From positions 248,001 through 312,000 of the forward strand of contig NC_017461.1 of NCBI RefSeq assembly GCF_000258425.1: 64,000 nucleotides of DNA, given 5' to 3'. The notes below the pieces were generated by a model. That model was given only the letters and a program-made list of their open reading frames with translations. It did not search any database and was not told the DNA's origin. A program made the position numbers and the translations under genes. The stretch is from Fervidicoccus fontis Kam940 (GTDB lineage Archaea > Thermoproteota > Thermoprotei_A > Sulfolobales > Fervidicoccaceae). Shown one piece after another: positions 17,060-25,442 of this stretch (the stretch's first letter is position 1; every line of letters starts with the position of its first letter).

Positions 17060-17974
17060 TCAGTCTCTGTGAGCTGAGCCTACCAATTCTAATAACGAAG
17101 TTACGTTGTGAAATCTTAGCCAATTTTCTAGTCCACCTAAAATAGATTTTATGGTATGTTTGGGGTCATCATTCGAAATCAATGCAGAACCTATTTGAAT
17201 GGCTTTTGCGCCTGCTGAGATGAATTCAGCGGCGTCCTTCCAATCTTTCACTCCTCCACTTCCGATGATTTCTGCTCTGTACTCTCTATATACATCATAA
17301 ATTACTCTGACTGCAATCGGATGTATAGGCGGACCTGATAAACCTCCATGAATATTAGAAAGTACTGGCTTTAATGTATATACATCTATATAAATAGCCT
17401 TTACAGTATTTATCAAACCTAAAGCTTTTGCACCAGCCTCAAGTGCTTTGCCTGAAGCTTCAACTATTTTATCATTCAGACCAAGCTTTGCTATAACAGG
17501 TATTTTTATAATTGATGAAACATTCTTTACAACGTTGAAAACGTTTCGAGGGTCGGCACCTATTTCTAGACCATATCCTTTCGTATGGGGGCAACTTAGA
17601 TTTAGCTCAATAGCATTAGCTCCAGAGATCTCCGCCTCCTTTGCTACTTCTGAGAATTCATCCTCATTAGTACCACCAACACTCACAATAATAGGGATGT
17701 TGAGCTCTTTTGCCTCTTCTACAAGCTCTTTTATAGTACCTTTTCCCGGATTTTCTAGCCCAACAGCATTAATGAGTCCCCCATTCGGCAAAGAGAGAAT
17801 TATCGGAGGTTTGTTGCCAATTCTTGGCATCGGAGTTATAGTTTTTGAAACCACTGCTCCAAAACCATATTCATATAGCCTTTTTATCGCTTCCTTGTTC
17901 TGTCCTAATATTCCACTTGCATTCATTAATGGATTCTTTAAAATTATTCCCGCTAATTCTATATTTAATGTCAT
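17060..17974 (-). CDS. pyrD: dihydroorotate dehydrogenase, class 1B catalytic subunit
   Basis: Oxidises dihydroorotate to orotate with FMN. 304 residues from ATG 17974 (MTLNIELAGI), which follows GGTGAT by a few bases; the ATG at 17995 has no such site. NASGILGQNK, VSKTITP, ELNLSCPHTKGYG (Cys as catalytic base, the class 1 hallmark) and GSGGVKDWKDA are all present. A PyrK-type electron-transfer subunit is encoded in the same operon, so electrons should go to NAD or ferredoxin. Last gene of the pyrBIKCD operon, 17 bases after pyrC. Confidence 0.95.
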   Translation of the reverse strand: MTLNIELAGIILKNPLMNASGILGQNKEAIKRLYEYGFGAVVSKTITPMPRIGNKPPIILSLPNGGLINAVGLENPGKGTIKELVEEAKELNIPIIVSVGGTNEDEFSEVAKEAEISGANAIELNLSCPHTKGYGLEIGADPRNVFNVVKNVSSIIKIPVIAKLGLNDKIVEASGKALEAGAKALGLINTVKAIYIDVYTLKPVLSNIHGGLSGPPIHPIAVRVIYDVYREYRAEIIGSGGVKDWKDAAEFISAGAKAIQIGSALISNDDPKHTIKSILGGLENWLRFHNVTSLLELVGSAHRD

Positions 17975-17991
17975 TAATATCACCATCCAGT

Positions 17992-19260
17992 TCATTTTAA
18001 ATAGGATATTTTGGGCCTTTCTATTATTTCTCCGTCTAAATAAACTACAGTTCCATTAATTATAGTTGAAGAGACGTCTCCTTTAATGATTAATCCGTCG
18101 TATGGAGAGAATCTCGCTTTTGTGTAAAACTTTGAAGAATCTATTTTCCATTCTTTATCTAAGTCAACGACAGTATAGTTCGCCTTACAACCTATATCAA
18201 AGCACCCCCATCCGGGCTTCATGTTCAGTATTTTATGAGGGCCCATAGACAACAGTTGAATCAAGTCTTCTAGATTTAATATTCCCTTATTTACCAAATT
18301 TATCATCAAAGGTACAGCAATTTCAATCGATGCTATTCCTGATGGGCATTTTTCAAATGGGAGAGACTTCTCCTCTATGCTATGAGGTGCGTGATCTGTA
18401 CTTATTGCATCAAAATGAGGTAGCAACCCTATAAGCTCTTTAGCTATATCTCTTGTTCTCAATGGAGGATTGACCTTTGCAAGGCATCCAAATTTTTCCT
18501 CATCTTCTGAACTTAAATATAAATAATGAGGACATGTATCCGTTGTGAATTTATACTTTTTAGCCATTTCATAAACATACTTATTTGTAACATGAGTAAT
18601 ATGTAGCTTTGCCTTTATACGTGCACTTTCAAGCATATATCCGATTTCTTTCAAAGCGAGCATTTCTGATTCAATGGGCCTGCATGCCCATCTTTTTCCT
18701 TTTCCACACTCGCCTAAAGCATCCTTATGCTCAAGATGTATTATTATTGGTTTTTCTATTCCATTAGCCACAAAGCTTTTTAAAATTTCTGGAAGTCTCT
18801 CGTGTTCTTCTGGAAAAAGCTCTCCTACGGAAACGACTTCTTTTGCTTTAAGCATTTCAATAAAATCATCAACATCTTTGCCAATTGTTACAGAGATACC
18901 GAAATTCACGTATGCTTTTTCATATAAGCTTTTAATTTTCAAATTCAAAGACTTTGTATTATCTATTTTCGGCTTAGTATTTGGCATATCTACAATCCCT
19001 GTAAAACCTCCTCTTGCTGCAGCCTTTGTGCCGCTTTCCTCATCTTCCTTGTAACTCAGCTCAAGCCCTCTCAAATGAGCATGTAGATCTATGAAGCCTG
19101 GTAAAGCTATCCCTTTCTCTCTCAAGTCTATGCATTCTATATTTCTGCATATAGCTTCATCAGTATTAAGGAGCCTCTTTGAAACAATACCGTCCTCAAT
19201 AATTAGTGTGAGCTCTTTTAATTCTTTTCCAATAAGAGCCTTAAGCAATAATGCTCTCAA
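17992..19260 (-). CDS. pyrC: dihydroorotase
   Basis: 422 residues from TTG 19260. Metal ligands in DLHAHLRG near residue 60, then LHITHVTNK, TTDTCPHYLYL and the conserved AISTDHAPHS, as in class I amidohydrolase-type dihydroorotases. It cyclises carbamoyl aspartate to dihydroorotate. The start overlaps the 3' end of pyrK by 20 bases, and GGAGGT lies about 12 bases upstream, a rather long spacing, so translational coupling is likely. Confidence 0.95.
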   Translation of the reverse strand: MRALLLKALIGKELKELTLIIEDGIVSKRLLNTDEAICRNIECIDLREKGIALPGFIDLHAHLRGLELSYKEDEESGTKAAARGGFTGIVDMPNTKPKIDNTKSLNLKIKSLYEKAYVNFGISVTIGKDVDDFIEMLKAKEVVSVGELFPEEHERLPEILKSFVANGIEKPIIIHLEHKDALGECGKGKRWACRPIESEMLALKEIGYMLESARIKAKLHITHVTNKYVYEMAKKYKFTTDTCPHYLYLSSEDEEKFGCLAKVNPPLRTRDIAKELIGLLPHFDAISTDHAPHSIEEKSLPFEKCPSGIASIEIAVPLMINLVNKGILNLEDLIQLLSMGPHKILNMKPGWGCFDIGCKANYTVVDLDKEWKIDSSKFYTKARFSPYDGLIIKGDVSSTIINGTVVYLDGEIIERPKISYLK

Positions 19261-20020
19261 AATGGTATTTTACCTCCGAACATTCAAATACTGGCCCATC
19301 TGAGCACATGAGCTTCGTTGTTCCTTTTATATAGCATGAACCACAAATTCCCATTCCACATTTAGTTAAATTCTCTAAAGCTACATAACAATCATTCTTT
19401 TTATTACATAAGTTGCAGAAGTTTTTCATCATTACTTCAGGACCTACTGATAAAATCCTATTGTATTCATTTAATCTAATTTCTCTTAGCGCATCCAATG
19501 CCTTTCCGCATTTTCCATAGCTACAGTCCTCGGTATAAATTATGAAGTTCTTCAAATTGTTCATTTTTCCATATATTTTAGTTACTTCAAAAAGCTCTGA
19601 GCCTTTCTTTACACCCCATACCAAATCAATTTCTGAGCCTTTTGAAAACTTTACAAAATAAGGTATTGGGGCAATTCCTATTCCCCCTGCAACAACTAAA
19701 ATCTTTTCTCCATTTTTAAAGAAGAACTCTTTTCCAAGAGGACCCATAATGCCCAAAATTTCATTTTTCTTTTTTAAGCTTAGGGCCTTAGTGCCGTTTC
19801 CCTTAATTTTATATAAAAAAGTCAAGCTATTTCCGTCATAATCTGAAACGCTAAGCGGAATAAAATCGATTCTAGGAATCCATACCATAAAGAAATTAAA
19901 TGGCTTGACTTCTAAACTTAAATCTTCTAATGGCAAAAAAGAAATTAAAAAAGTATTTTCAGCGACTTCTTCGTTTCTTTCAATCTTAACGGGCTTAATT
20001 TCAAACTTTTTCTTTTCCAT
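19241..20020 (-). CDS. pyrK: dihydroorotate dehydrogenase electron-transfer subunit (PyrK-like)
   Basis: 259 residues from ATG 20020, which has AGGA five bases upstream; in-frame ATGs further up lack a site. An N-terminal FAD-binding barrel (FIPLSVSDYDG), an NAD-binding part with VVAGGIGIAPI, and a C-terminal [2Fe-2S] cluster motif CGMGICGSCYI...LMCSDGPVF. It passes electrons from PyrD's FMN through FAD and the cluster. Operon position between pyrI and pyrC is the crenarchaeal order. Confidence 0.93.
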   Translation of the reverse strand: MEKKKFEIKPVKIERNEEVAENTFLISFLPLEDLSLEVKPFNFFMVWIPRIDFIPLSVSDYDGNSLTFLYKIKGNGTKALSLKKKNEILGIMGPLGKEFFFKNGEKILVVAGGIGIAPIPYFVKFSKGSEIDLVWGVKKGSELFEVTKIYGKMNNLKNFIIYTEDCSYGKCGKALDALREIRLNEYNRILSVGPEVMMKNFCNLCNKKNDCYVALENLTKCGMGICGSCYIKGTTKLMCSDGPVFECSEVKYHFESIIA

Positions 20021-20064
20021 TTTTCCTATTCCTCTCAAATTTTGCATATATATCAAATTAATCT

Positions 20065-20550
20065 TTATTTCTTTAGATAGTTAGTCAGCTTTACTATATC
20101 ATCTTTATATATTATCGTACCGCAGTACTCGCACTGAAGCTTTAAAGGATCTCTTGACAGGACTTTGAACTTTGTCTTTATGCTTTCATTCCTTTCGTTA
20201 GTAATGCAAGTCATATTTGGGCATTTTAACAGCCCTTCAACACGATCTGGTAAGCTGACTTTATATTTCTTAACAACCTCAAAATTTTCTACTATGTTAA
20301 CTGTCGCAGAAGGCGCAATTAGTGATATGACATCGAAGTCTCTTGGTTCAAGCCACTTTCCTTCTATTTTTATGATGTCTTTTTTCCCCAGCTTTTCACT
20401 TTCTACGTTCATTATTATTGCGATCCTATCTCCTTTCTCTCCCCTTATGCCTAGTACTGAAAGTATGTTCATTGCCTTTCCAGCAGGTATGTGGTCTATG
20501 ACAGTTCCATGTTTTATTTTTGAAACAACTAATGTGGACTTCTCGCTCAT
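20065..20550 (-). CDS. pyrI: aspartate carbamoyltransferase regulatory chain
   Basis: 161 residues. The N-terminal nucleotide-binding part starts KIKHGTVIDHIPAGKAMNIL, and the C-terminal zinc domain has four Cys (CPNMTC ... CEYC). It binds nucleotide effectors and holds catalytic PyrB trimers together, giving feedback control of the pathway. Its ATG overlaps the pyrB stop codon by four bases (ATGA). Confidence 0.96.
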   Translation of the reverse strand: MSEKSTLVVSKIKHGTVIDHIPAGKAMNILSVLGIRGEKGDRIAIIMNVESEKLGKKDIIKIEGKWLEPRDFDVISLIAPSATVNIVENFEVVKKYKVSLPDRVEGLLKCPNMTCITNERNESIKTKFKVLSRDPLKLQCEYCGTIIYKDDIVKLTNYLKK

Positions 20551-21482
20551 AGCTCAACACCAAAGATGAGTGATAATAGAGCCATCCTCACAGGCACTCC
20601 ATTTTTGGCTTGTTGAAAATATGCGGCATATTCGGTAGAATCGATCTCTTTGTCTATCTCATCCAGCTTAGGTAAGGGGTGCATTATTTTCAACCCCTTT
20701 TTCGCATTTTTTAAAAGATCAAGCGTTATTTTATATGACCCTTTTGCTTTTTCGTACTCGGTAATATCTGGAAACCTCTCTTTTTGCAACCTTATAGTAT
20801 AGAGAACATCAATTTCATCAATTATTTCTTCTAAATTTCTGATTTCCTCGAAAGCAACTCCTTTTTCTTTTAGATAACTTATAACCTCTTCCCTTGCGCC
20901 CAAATTCGGCGGAGAAACTAAGTAAAGTTTCTTAGGATTATAAATGAGAAGGCCGTAAATGAATGATGTTGAAGCTCTTCCATATCTCAAATCTCCTACT
21001 ACTGCATAAGTTAGCTCATCGATCGTGCCAAAAATTTCTCTTATAGTATAAAGATCGATCATTGCTTGAGTAGGGTGATGTTGCTTTCCATCACCCGCAT
21101 TAATAACAGGATTTTCCGCAATTTCGGATGCATATTTTGCTGCTCCTTCCAGTTTGTGCCTTATTACAATCAAGTTTGAATATGAGTCAAGCATTCTTAT
21201 AGTATCGGTAAAGTTTTCTCCTTTGCTTATGCTTGTTCCCTCTTCTCCAGAAAAACCGACTACATCTGCTCCCAACCTTTTTGCAGCAACTTCAAAGCTG
21301 AATCTCGTCCTTGTCGAAGGCTCAAAAAAAGCCAGCATGACTACTTTATCTTTTAAAAGCTCAAGCTTTTTATCCTTATGCTTTTTTGCTCTGTCTGCAT
21401 ATTCGAACAATGTTTCCAAATCTTCTCTAGTGAACTGCTGTATAGAAATAACATCTTGGTTATAGAAATCTTTATTTATCAT
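20547..21482 (-). CDS. pyrB: aspartate carbamoyltransferase catalytic chain
   Basis: First committed enzyme of pyrimidine synthesis. The carbamoyl-phosphate site AFFEPSTRTRFSFEVAAKRLG, the swinging loop EEGTSISKGENFTDT, the AGDGKQHHPTQAMIDLYTI stretch and the C-terminal MHPLPKLDEI are all intact. The start is placed at ATG 21482 (311 aa); the ATG at 21506 lies at or above the expected transcription start set by the TATA box at 21517-21527, and AAGGGCG lies just before 21482. Carbamoyl phosphate synthetase is not in the window. Confidence 0.95.
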   Translation of the reverse strand: MINKDFYNQDVISIQQFTREDLETLFEYADRAKKHKDKKLELLKDKVVMLAFFEPSTRTRFSFEVAAKRLGADVVGFSGEEGTSISKGENFTDTIRMLDSYSNLIVIRHKLEGAAKYASEIAENPVINAGDGKQHHPTQAMIDLYTIREIFGTIDELTYAVVGDLRYGRASTSFIYGLLIYNPKKLYLVSPPNLGAREEVISYLKEKGVAFEEIRNLEEIIDEIDVLYTIRLQKERFPDITEYEKAKGSYKITLDLLKNAKKGLKIMHPLPKLDEIDKEIDSTEYAAYFQQAKNGVPVRMALLSLIFGVEL

Positions 21483-21516
21483 AACGCCCTTGCTTAAACA
21501 TTTCATAAAAAAACGG

Positions 21517-21527
21517 TATAAAAGCTT
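21517..21527 (-). promoter_or_regulatory. TATA box of the pyrBIKCD operon
   Basis: On the minus strand AAGCTTTTATA is a good archaeal TATA element with purine-rich sequence just upstream. The transcription start would fall near 21493, leaving a leader of about ten bases before the pyrB ATG at 21482. It lies in the 56-80 base gap after pyrE, so pyrFE and pyrBIKCD are probably separate transcription units in the same direction. Confidence 0.55.
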
Positions 21528-21562
21528 TTCTTCTGAAAGTTTCCATTGCCTTTTATATCTTA

Positions 21563-22147
21563 TCAGTATTTTGAGAGATACTCCTGAATTTCTTTATAGG
21601 TTTTTTCATCTATAGTATTACTTTCATAGAGCTCTTTAAATAGTTCTTTCGCGGTAAAGAGGCTGTAAAGCTCAACTCCTATGGACTTAAGCTTTTCTCT
21701 CGCTCCTTGCTCTCTATCAACTACAACAACTGAGAACATAACATTCCCTCCCATTTCTTTGACGGCACTTATTGCATGTTCTAGAGAACCTCCAGTTGTT
21801 GCAACGTCATCTACAACCACGGCTTTTTTGTTTCTCACTTCACCTTCAAGCAGTGCTTGTGTTCCATGCTCCTTTCTATCAAGCCTAACATAAGCAATAG
21901 GCTTTCCTGTTTTACACCCGATAAATGAAGCGAGAGCAATTCCAGATGTTGCAATACCAACTATAACATCAGCCTGATCAGTTGGAAATCTCTTCACGAT
22001 TTCTTCTACAACCTTCTCTCTAAGCGAAGGAAAGCTGTAAAGCCTTCTCAAATCAATGTAAAATGGACTCTCTATCCCAGATGTAAGCTTAAACTTTCCA
22101 ATTTTTATTATTCCGTTTTTTAAAAATTCTACTGCAATCCCCGACAT
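21563..22147 (-). CDS. pyrE: orotate phosphoribosyltransferase
   Basis: 194 residues. The PRPP-binding motif AVVVDDVATTGGSLEHAI and the YVRLDRKEHGTQALLEG catalytic loop are clear. It joins orotate to PRPP. GAGGGTG precedes ATG 22147 and the gene overlaps the pyrF 3' end by 19 bases, so PyrF and PyrE, the last two steps of UMP synthesis, are coupled at translation. Confidence 0.96.
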   Translation of the reverse strand: MSGIAVEFLKNGIIKIGKFKLTSGIESPFYIDLRRLYSFPSLREKVVEEIVKRFPTDQADVIVGIATSGIALASFIGCKTGKPIAYVRLDRKEHGTQALLEGEVRNKKAVVVDDVATTGGSLEHAISAVKEMGGNVMFSVVVVDREQGAREKLKSIGVELYSLFTAKELFKELYESNTIDEKTYKEIQEYLSKY

Positions 22148-22818
22148 ATTTTCACCCTCTCCTCTATCGTTTTTATAATTTGGGTAGCTTTTTCTTTTAT
22201 ATTTTCTGCGCCAGTTATAGACCTTCCAATAATTTCGTAATCAGCTCCATTGCATATAGCACTTCCAAAATCTGCCCCTTGGGCGCCTACTCCAGGTGAT
22301 AAAATTTTAATATCTTTTCCCACTTTGCTCCTTACGTTCCTTATTACATCAACTCTTGTTGCTGGCGCTACAACCCCCCAGGCGTTAGCCTTAACTGCAA
22401 TTTGAAGGAAATCATTTAAATGTCCATCAATATACTCCTTTGATCCTTCATGCGACATTGAAACAACTAATATGAGTTTCAAGCCGAGATCTTTAGCTTT
22501 CTTAGAAAGCTTATCTATAGCATTTGAATACCCTACAAAGCTATGTGCGATCATCGCATTAAATCCGTAGCTCTTTATTATTTCTGCAGACATCGACATA
22601 ATATCCCCTATATCTGCTAGCTTAAAATCAGCTATCAAAAGCCCTTTATAATCTTTAAAAATACGTTTATATGATTCAAGCCCGTTTTTCAAAACTGCTG
22701 GGAGACCAATTTTAAAACCGCTAACTAAACCATTTAGTTCATAAAACCTATTTTCTATCCATTCAACCTCGTCTACATTTGGAGGAGGATCCAGTGCTAT
22801 GATTATAATTTTAACCAC
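22129..22818 (-). CDS. pyrF: orotidine-5'-phosphate decarboxylase
   Basis: 229 residues. Catalytic DxKxxD: Asp64, Lys66, Asp69 in LIADFKLADIGD; substrate phosphate site SPGVGAQGADFGSA. Produces UMP. The only standard start codon in reach is GTG 22818, which overlaps the GGTGG sequence, so a leaderless start or a rare codon a few bases on is possible. An IS200/IS605 remnant begins about 25 bases upstream, so the promoter may have been altered by that insertion. Confidence 0.94.
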   Translation of the reverse strand: MVKIIIIALDPPPNVDEVEWIENRFYELNGLVSGFKIGLPAVLKNGLESYKRIFKDYKGLLIADFKLADIGDIMSMSAEIIKSYGFNAMIAHSFVGYSNAIDKLSKKAKDLGLKLILVVSMSHEGSKEYIDGHLNDFLQIAVKANAWGVVAPATRVDVIRNVRSKVGKDIKILSPGVGAQGADFGSAICNGADYEIIGRSITGAENIKEKATQIIKTIEERVKICRGLQ

Positions 22819-22844
22819 CTTTTTAACTTTTGAGTGTTAATGGG

Positions 22845-23165
22845 GCAAAAGTCCCCTTCAATAAAGGAGGGGATGAATAGCCCTCTATAGAAATGTTCTT
22901 ATGATTATCAAAAAATAAATATAACTATTCGATACAGACTTGACAAAGATACTTATGGTCACACTGGAGGCCCTGAAAAAATATGTGAAGAGCCAAAGGG
23001 AGAGAATAACGTGATCCAATTGGCATTCAAGTACAAGATTTATCCAACGAGAGAAGATGTAAAAAAGATGAGTGTATAGTAAGTTTCCTGGAAGAAACAG
23101 GAAACCTCCACCGCAAGGGGGGAGATGCCTCTTCAGTAAGGGCGGGGTAGTTCACATATCATACT
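22845..23165 (+). mobile_element. internally deleted IS200/IS605-type element (tnpA-tnpB junction remnant)
   Basis: A hairpin CCCCTTC-AATAAA-GGAGGGG near 22862-22881 stands at the left. Then comes the C-terminus of an IS200-type TnpA (MVTLEALKKYVKSQRERIT, 22955-23014). Its TGA overlaps the GTG of a TnpB N-terminal fragment (23011-23079, QLAFKYKIYPTRED). After a stop the right end follows: CAGGAAACC, a GC-rich hairpin region and GGGGTAGTTCACA (about 23147-23160), the usual end of archaeal tnpB elements. Both genes are deleted to about 20 codons, so the element cannot move by itself. It fills most of the gene-free stretch 22819-23252. Confidence 0.8.
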
Positions 23166-23252
23166 ATCATATTTTTAAGCTTCGATTCTAGTTATTTAGA
23201 ATAATATTACAAAATAACAAAAGTTATTAAACAATAGAGGAGGGTGCTGTTA

Positions 23253-23990
23253 ATGAACTTGCTACTTTCTATAAAGAACTTATCGAAAAGCTTCAAGTCA
23301 AACAGCGGCGAAATAAAAGTTATAGATAACATATCATTAGATATTTATAACGAATTTTTTGTGATTTTAGGACCTTCTGGATGCGGAAAATCTACTCTAC
23401 TTAGGATTATTGCAGGAGTTGATAAGCCTACTAGTGGAAATATAATATTTCAAACTGGTAAGCCTCCAAGGTTCGGATTCGTATTCCAGTTTCCATCGCT
23501 TATTCCATGGATTACCGTTTTAGAAAACGTAGCAATTGTTCTGAAAAATATGGGTATTCCTAAAAATGAAGCTGAAGAATCCGCAAAAAAGTATCTTTCA
23601 ATTGTTGGTTTAAGCGGTTTTGAAAATGTATATCCGTATGAGTTAAGCGGAGGGATGAGGCAAAGAGTTAATCTAGCAAGAGCTTTATCAGTTCAGCCAG
23701 AAATTCTCCTTATGGATGAGCCTTTTTCCAATTTAGATCCCTTAACTGCAGAAAACTTAAGGGCTGAAATTCTAGATATATGGCTTTCTAACATAACGCC
23801 AATGAAAGCGATTATAATGGTGACTCATTCTGTCGATGAAGCAATATTCCTTGCTGATAGAATAGTTATTCTAACTCCTAGACCTTCTAAGATATCAAAT
23901 ATTGTTAATGTTGATTTACCAAGACCGAGAAACAGGAGATCCCCTGAATTTGAAAAAATAGAAGACTTAGTCTACTCCTATGTTAGTTAG
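23253..23990 (+). CDS. ABC transporter ATPase, nitrate/sulfonate/taurine type
   Basis: About 245 residues. Walker A LGPSGCGKSTLL, Q loop FVFQFPSLIPW with the LIPW typical of the SsuB/TauB/NrtD group, signature YELSGGMRQRVNLARA, Walker B ILLMDEPFSNLD, switch MVTHSVDEA. Members energise uptake of nitrate, sulfonates, taurine or pyrimidine precursors. AGGAGGGTG precedes ATG 23253, and GTG 23244 is inside that site. No intact permease or binding protein is adjacent; only a 38-codon membrane ORF follows. Confidence 0.88.
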   Translation: MNLLLSIKNLSKSFKSNSGEIKVIDNISLDIYNEFFVILGPSGCGKSTLLRIIAGVDKPTSGNIIFQTGKPPRFGFVFQFPSLIPWITVLENVAIVLKNMGIPKNEAEESAKKYLSIVGLSGFENVYPYELSGGMRQRVNLARALSVQPEILLMDEPFSNLDPLTAENLRAEILDIWLSNITPMKAIIMVTHSVDEAIFLADRIVILTPRPSKISNIVNVDLPRPRNRRSPEFEKIEDLVYSYVS

Positions 23991-24096
23991 AATATATATA
24001 ACTATATTTTTATTATTATTTGCGTTTCTATTCGTCTCTAATTCTAAAAATAGAGCATATATAGGATCGAACATAATTTTAAAAATTCAAGAATAA
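23980..24096 (+). CDS. 38-aa single-segment membrane ORF, possibly a truncated permease start
   Basis: The ATG overlaps the last codons of the ABC ATPase gene. The product is one hydrophobic segment (RIYITIFLLLFAFLFVSNSK) followed by a short tail. Position and composition fit the first helix of the missing ABC permease after a deletion or frameshift, but no more permease sequence is found before the convergent mscS gene. It may equally be a small membrane protein or not translated. Confidence 0.3.
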   Translation: MLVRIYITIFLLLFAFLFVSNSKNRAYIGSNIILKIQE

Positions 24097-24120
24097 TTAT
24101 TAAAGATCAATGACATAACA

Positions 24121-24735
24121 TCAAGAACTGGCTATTTCCTTTTTATATATTTTCTGTGAAATCACTGAATTGTTGGGAATATATACTAATGTATTATCGC
24201 TCTTCTTTAATAGTATGAACATTACTCCAATATCTAGAACTTCTCCATCCTCGCCTACGATATTGACTTTATCTCCTATTTTGAATGGTCTTATAGTTAA
24301 AAGAAATAGACCAGATATTGCCTGCCCTAGAACCTGTTGGCTTGCATAACCTACTACTAATCCTAGAAAACCTCCTAAAGCTACACCAGCCGTCCCTCCA
24401 GCAACACCTCCAGCAATAGAGGAAAGAATTGCTCCTATCCCTATGATTTTAATAGCATTTCTCGCTCCAGCAGCAGCAGAGTGATCATATTTGAACCTTA
24501 GATTCCAATATATCACATCAGATAATGATGCGACAATTAAATATCCAAAAAGAATAGCTAAAGGAATATTTATATATGAAGAGTAAGATGAAACATTAAG
24601 ATTATGTTCTGCCAAAAGCTTAAATACATACCCATTTATTAAGGCACTTATTATTATATATGCAGCGATCCAAAGAGTTAATTTATATATAGAATAAGTG
24701 AATTTTTTAGCTATTTCTTTTCTATTGGAAGACAT
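24121..24735 (-). CDS. small mechanosensitive ion channel (MscS family)
   Basis: 204 residues. Three to four hydrophobic N-terminal segments, the last being the Gly/Ala-rich pore helix (GGVAGGTAGVALGGFLGLVVG), then the MscS beta domain start RPFKIGDKVNIVGEDGEVLDIG and VYIPNNSVIS. It ends soon after the beta domain, lacking the larger C-terminal cage of E. coli MscS. Releases osmolytes under hypo-osmotic stress. Confidence 0.85.
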   Translation of the reverse strand: MSSNRKEIAKKFTYSIYKLTLWIAAYIIISALINGYVFKLLAEHNLNVSSYSSYINIPLAILFGYLIVASLSDVIYWNLRFKYDHSAAAGARNAIKIIGIGAILSSIAGGVAGGTAGVALGGFLGLVVGYASQQVLGQAISGLFLLTIRPFKIGDKVNIVGEDGEVLDIGVMFILLKKSDNTLVYIPNNSVISQKIYKKEIASS

Positions 24736-24854
24736 AACTAAATCACTATATTTAATTTACTTTTTCGTTTCTTAAAAATTTTTTAATTTTGAAAAGCGAT
24801 CAAAAAAATCTTAAAATAAAAACAATGATATAAGGAGCCCATTTTCATTAAATG

Positions 24855-24899
24855 TGGCGGGCCCGCCGGGATTTGAACCCGGGACCTACGGGTTAAGAG
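24855..24899 (-). pseudogene. tRNA-Lys (CUU) 3' fragment including CCA
   Basis: On the minus strand a perfect 3' tRNA half: anticodon loop CTCTTAA (anticodon CTT, 24895-24897), 3' anticodon strand CCCGT, variable AGGTC, T arm CCGGG-TTCAAAT-CCCGG, acceptor strand CGGGCCC, G73 and an encoded CCA at 24855-24857. Upstream of the loop the sequence no longer pairs: there is no anticodon 5' strand, no normal D arm and no GGGCCCG acceptor 5' strand within 200 bases. Such fragments, from anticodon loop to the 3' end, are what archaeal integrases leave at the far end of an integrated element. A split-tRNA 3' half is the alternative. Confidence 0.7.
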
Positions 24900-25079
24900 C
24901 CTCGGCGAGCTCTTGCCTAGTACCTGTTTTTAATAAAAATTATCATAGTTAATATTTTTTTCTTCTTTTTGTTTTGTTTGGAAAATATAAATCAATGAAA
25001 ACTCCTTATATAAAAATTTATCTTTTTGTTAACAATCAAGAATATTTAGAAATGGAGCATTCCTTATTATAACATAAGT

Positions 25080-25328
25080 TTAGTATTGAGTATGCTCAAG
25101 GCTAATAAACAGGATTTGGCTACCTCTTATAAGAATGGTACCATATTTCGCTTTAGGTTCCCCAGTTCTCTCCTTTACTTCTGTGCAATTTTTCAATATC
25201 ACGTTCATAGTGCTATCGCTAAAATCAAGCTCTCCTATATATTCTCCGCCATCTTTTAGTTTAACTAATACATTATTCCCTTTAGCATCTTGTAAATATT
25301 TCAATGGTAATTGTGTTTTTGATGACAT
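25080..25328 (-). CDS. archaeal Sm-like (LSm) RNA-binding protein
   Basis: 82 residues from ATG 25328, which follows AAGGTG by about nine bases. Sm1 motif VLVKLKDGGEYIGELDFSDSTMNVIL and Sm2 motif TILIRGSQILFISL are both clear. These proteins form heptameric rings that bind U-rich RNA; in archaea they contact tRNAs and small RNAs. The gene stands alone between the tRNA-Lys fragment and a repeat remnant. Confidence 0.92.
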   Translation of the reverse strand: MSSKTQLPLKYLQDAKGNNVLVKLKDGGEYIGELDFSDSTMNVILKNCTEVKERTGEPKAKYGTILIRGSQILFISLEHTQY

Positions 25329-25442
25329 TAAATTTGCACCTTTATACATATTCGATATAATTTTTACACTAATATGCTTATTATGATGGGGTTTTTATCT
25401 CTATCGTTCTACTTTTTGGAGTATCTTATAATGATCTCTTTC

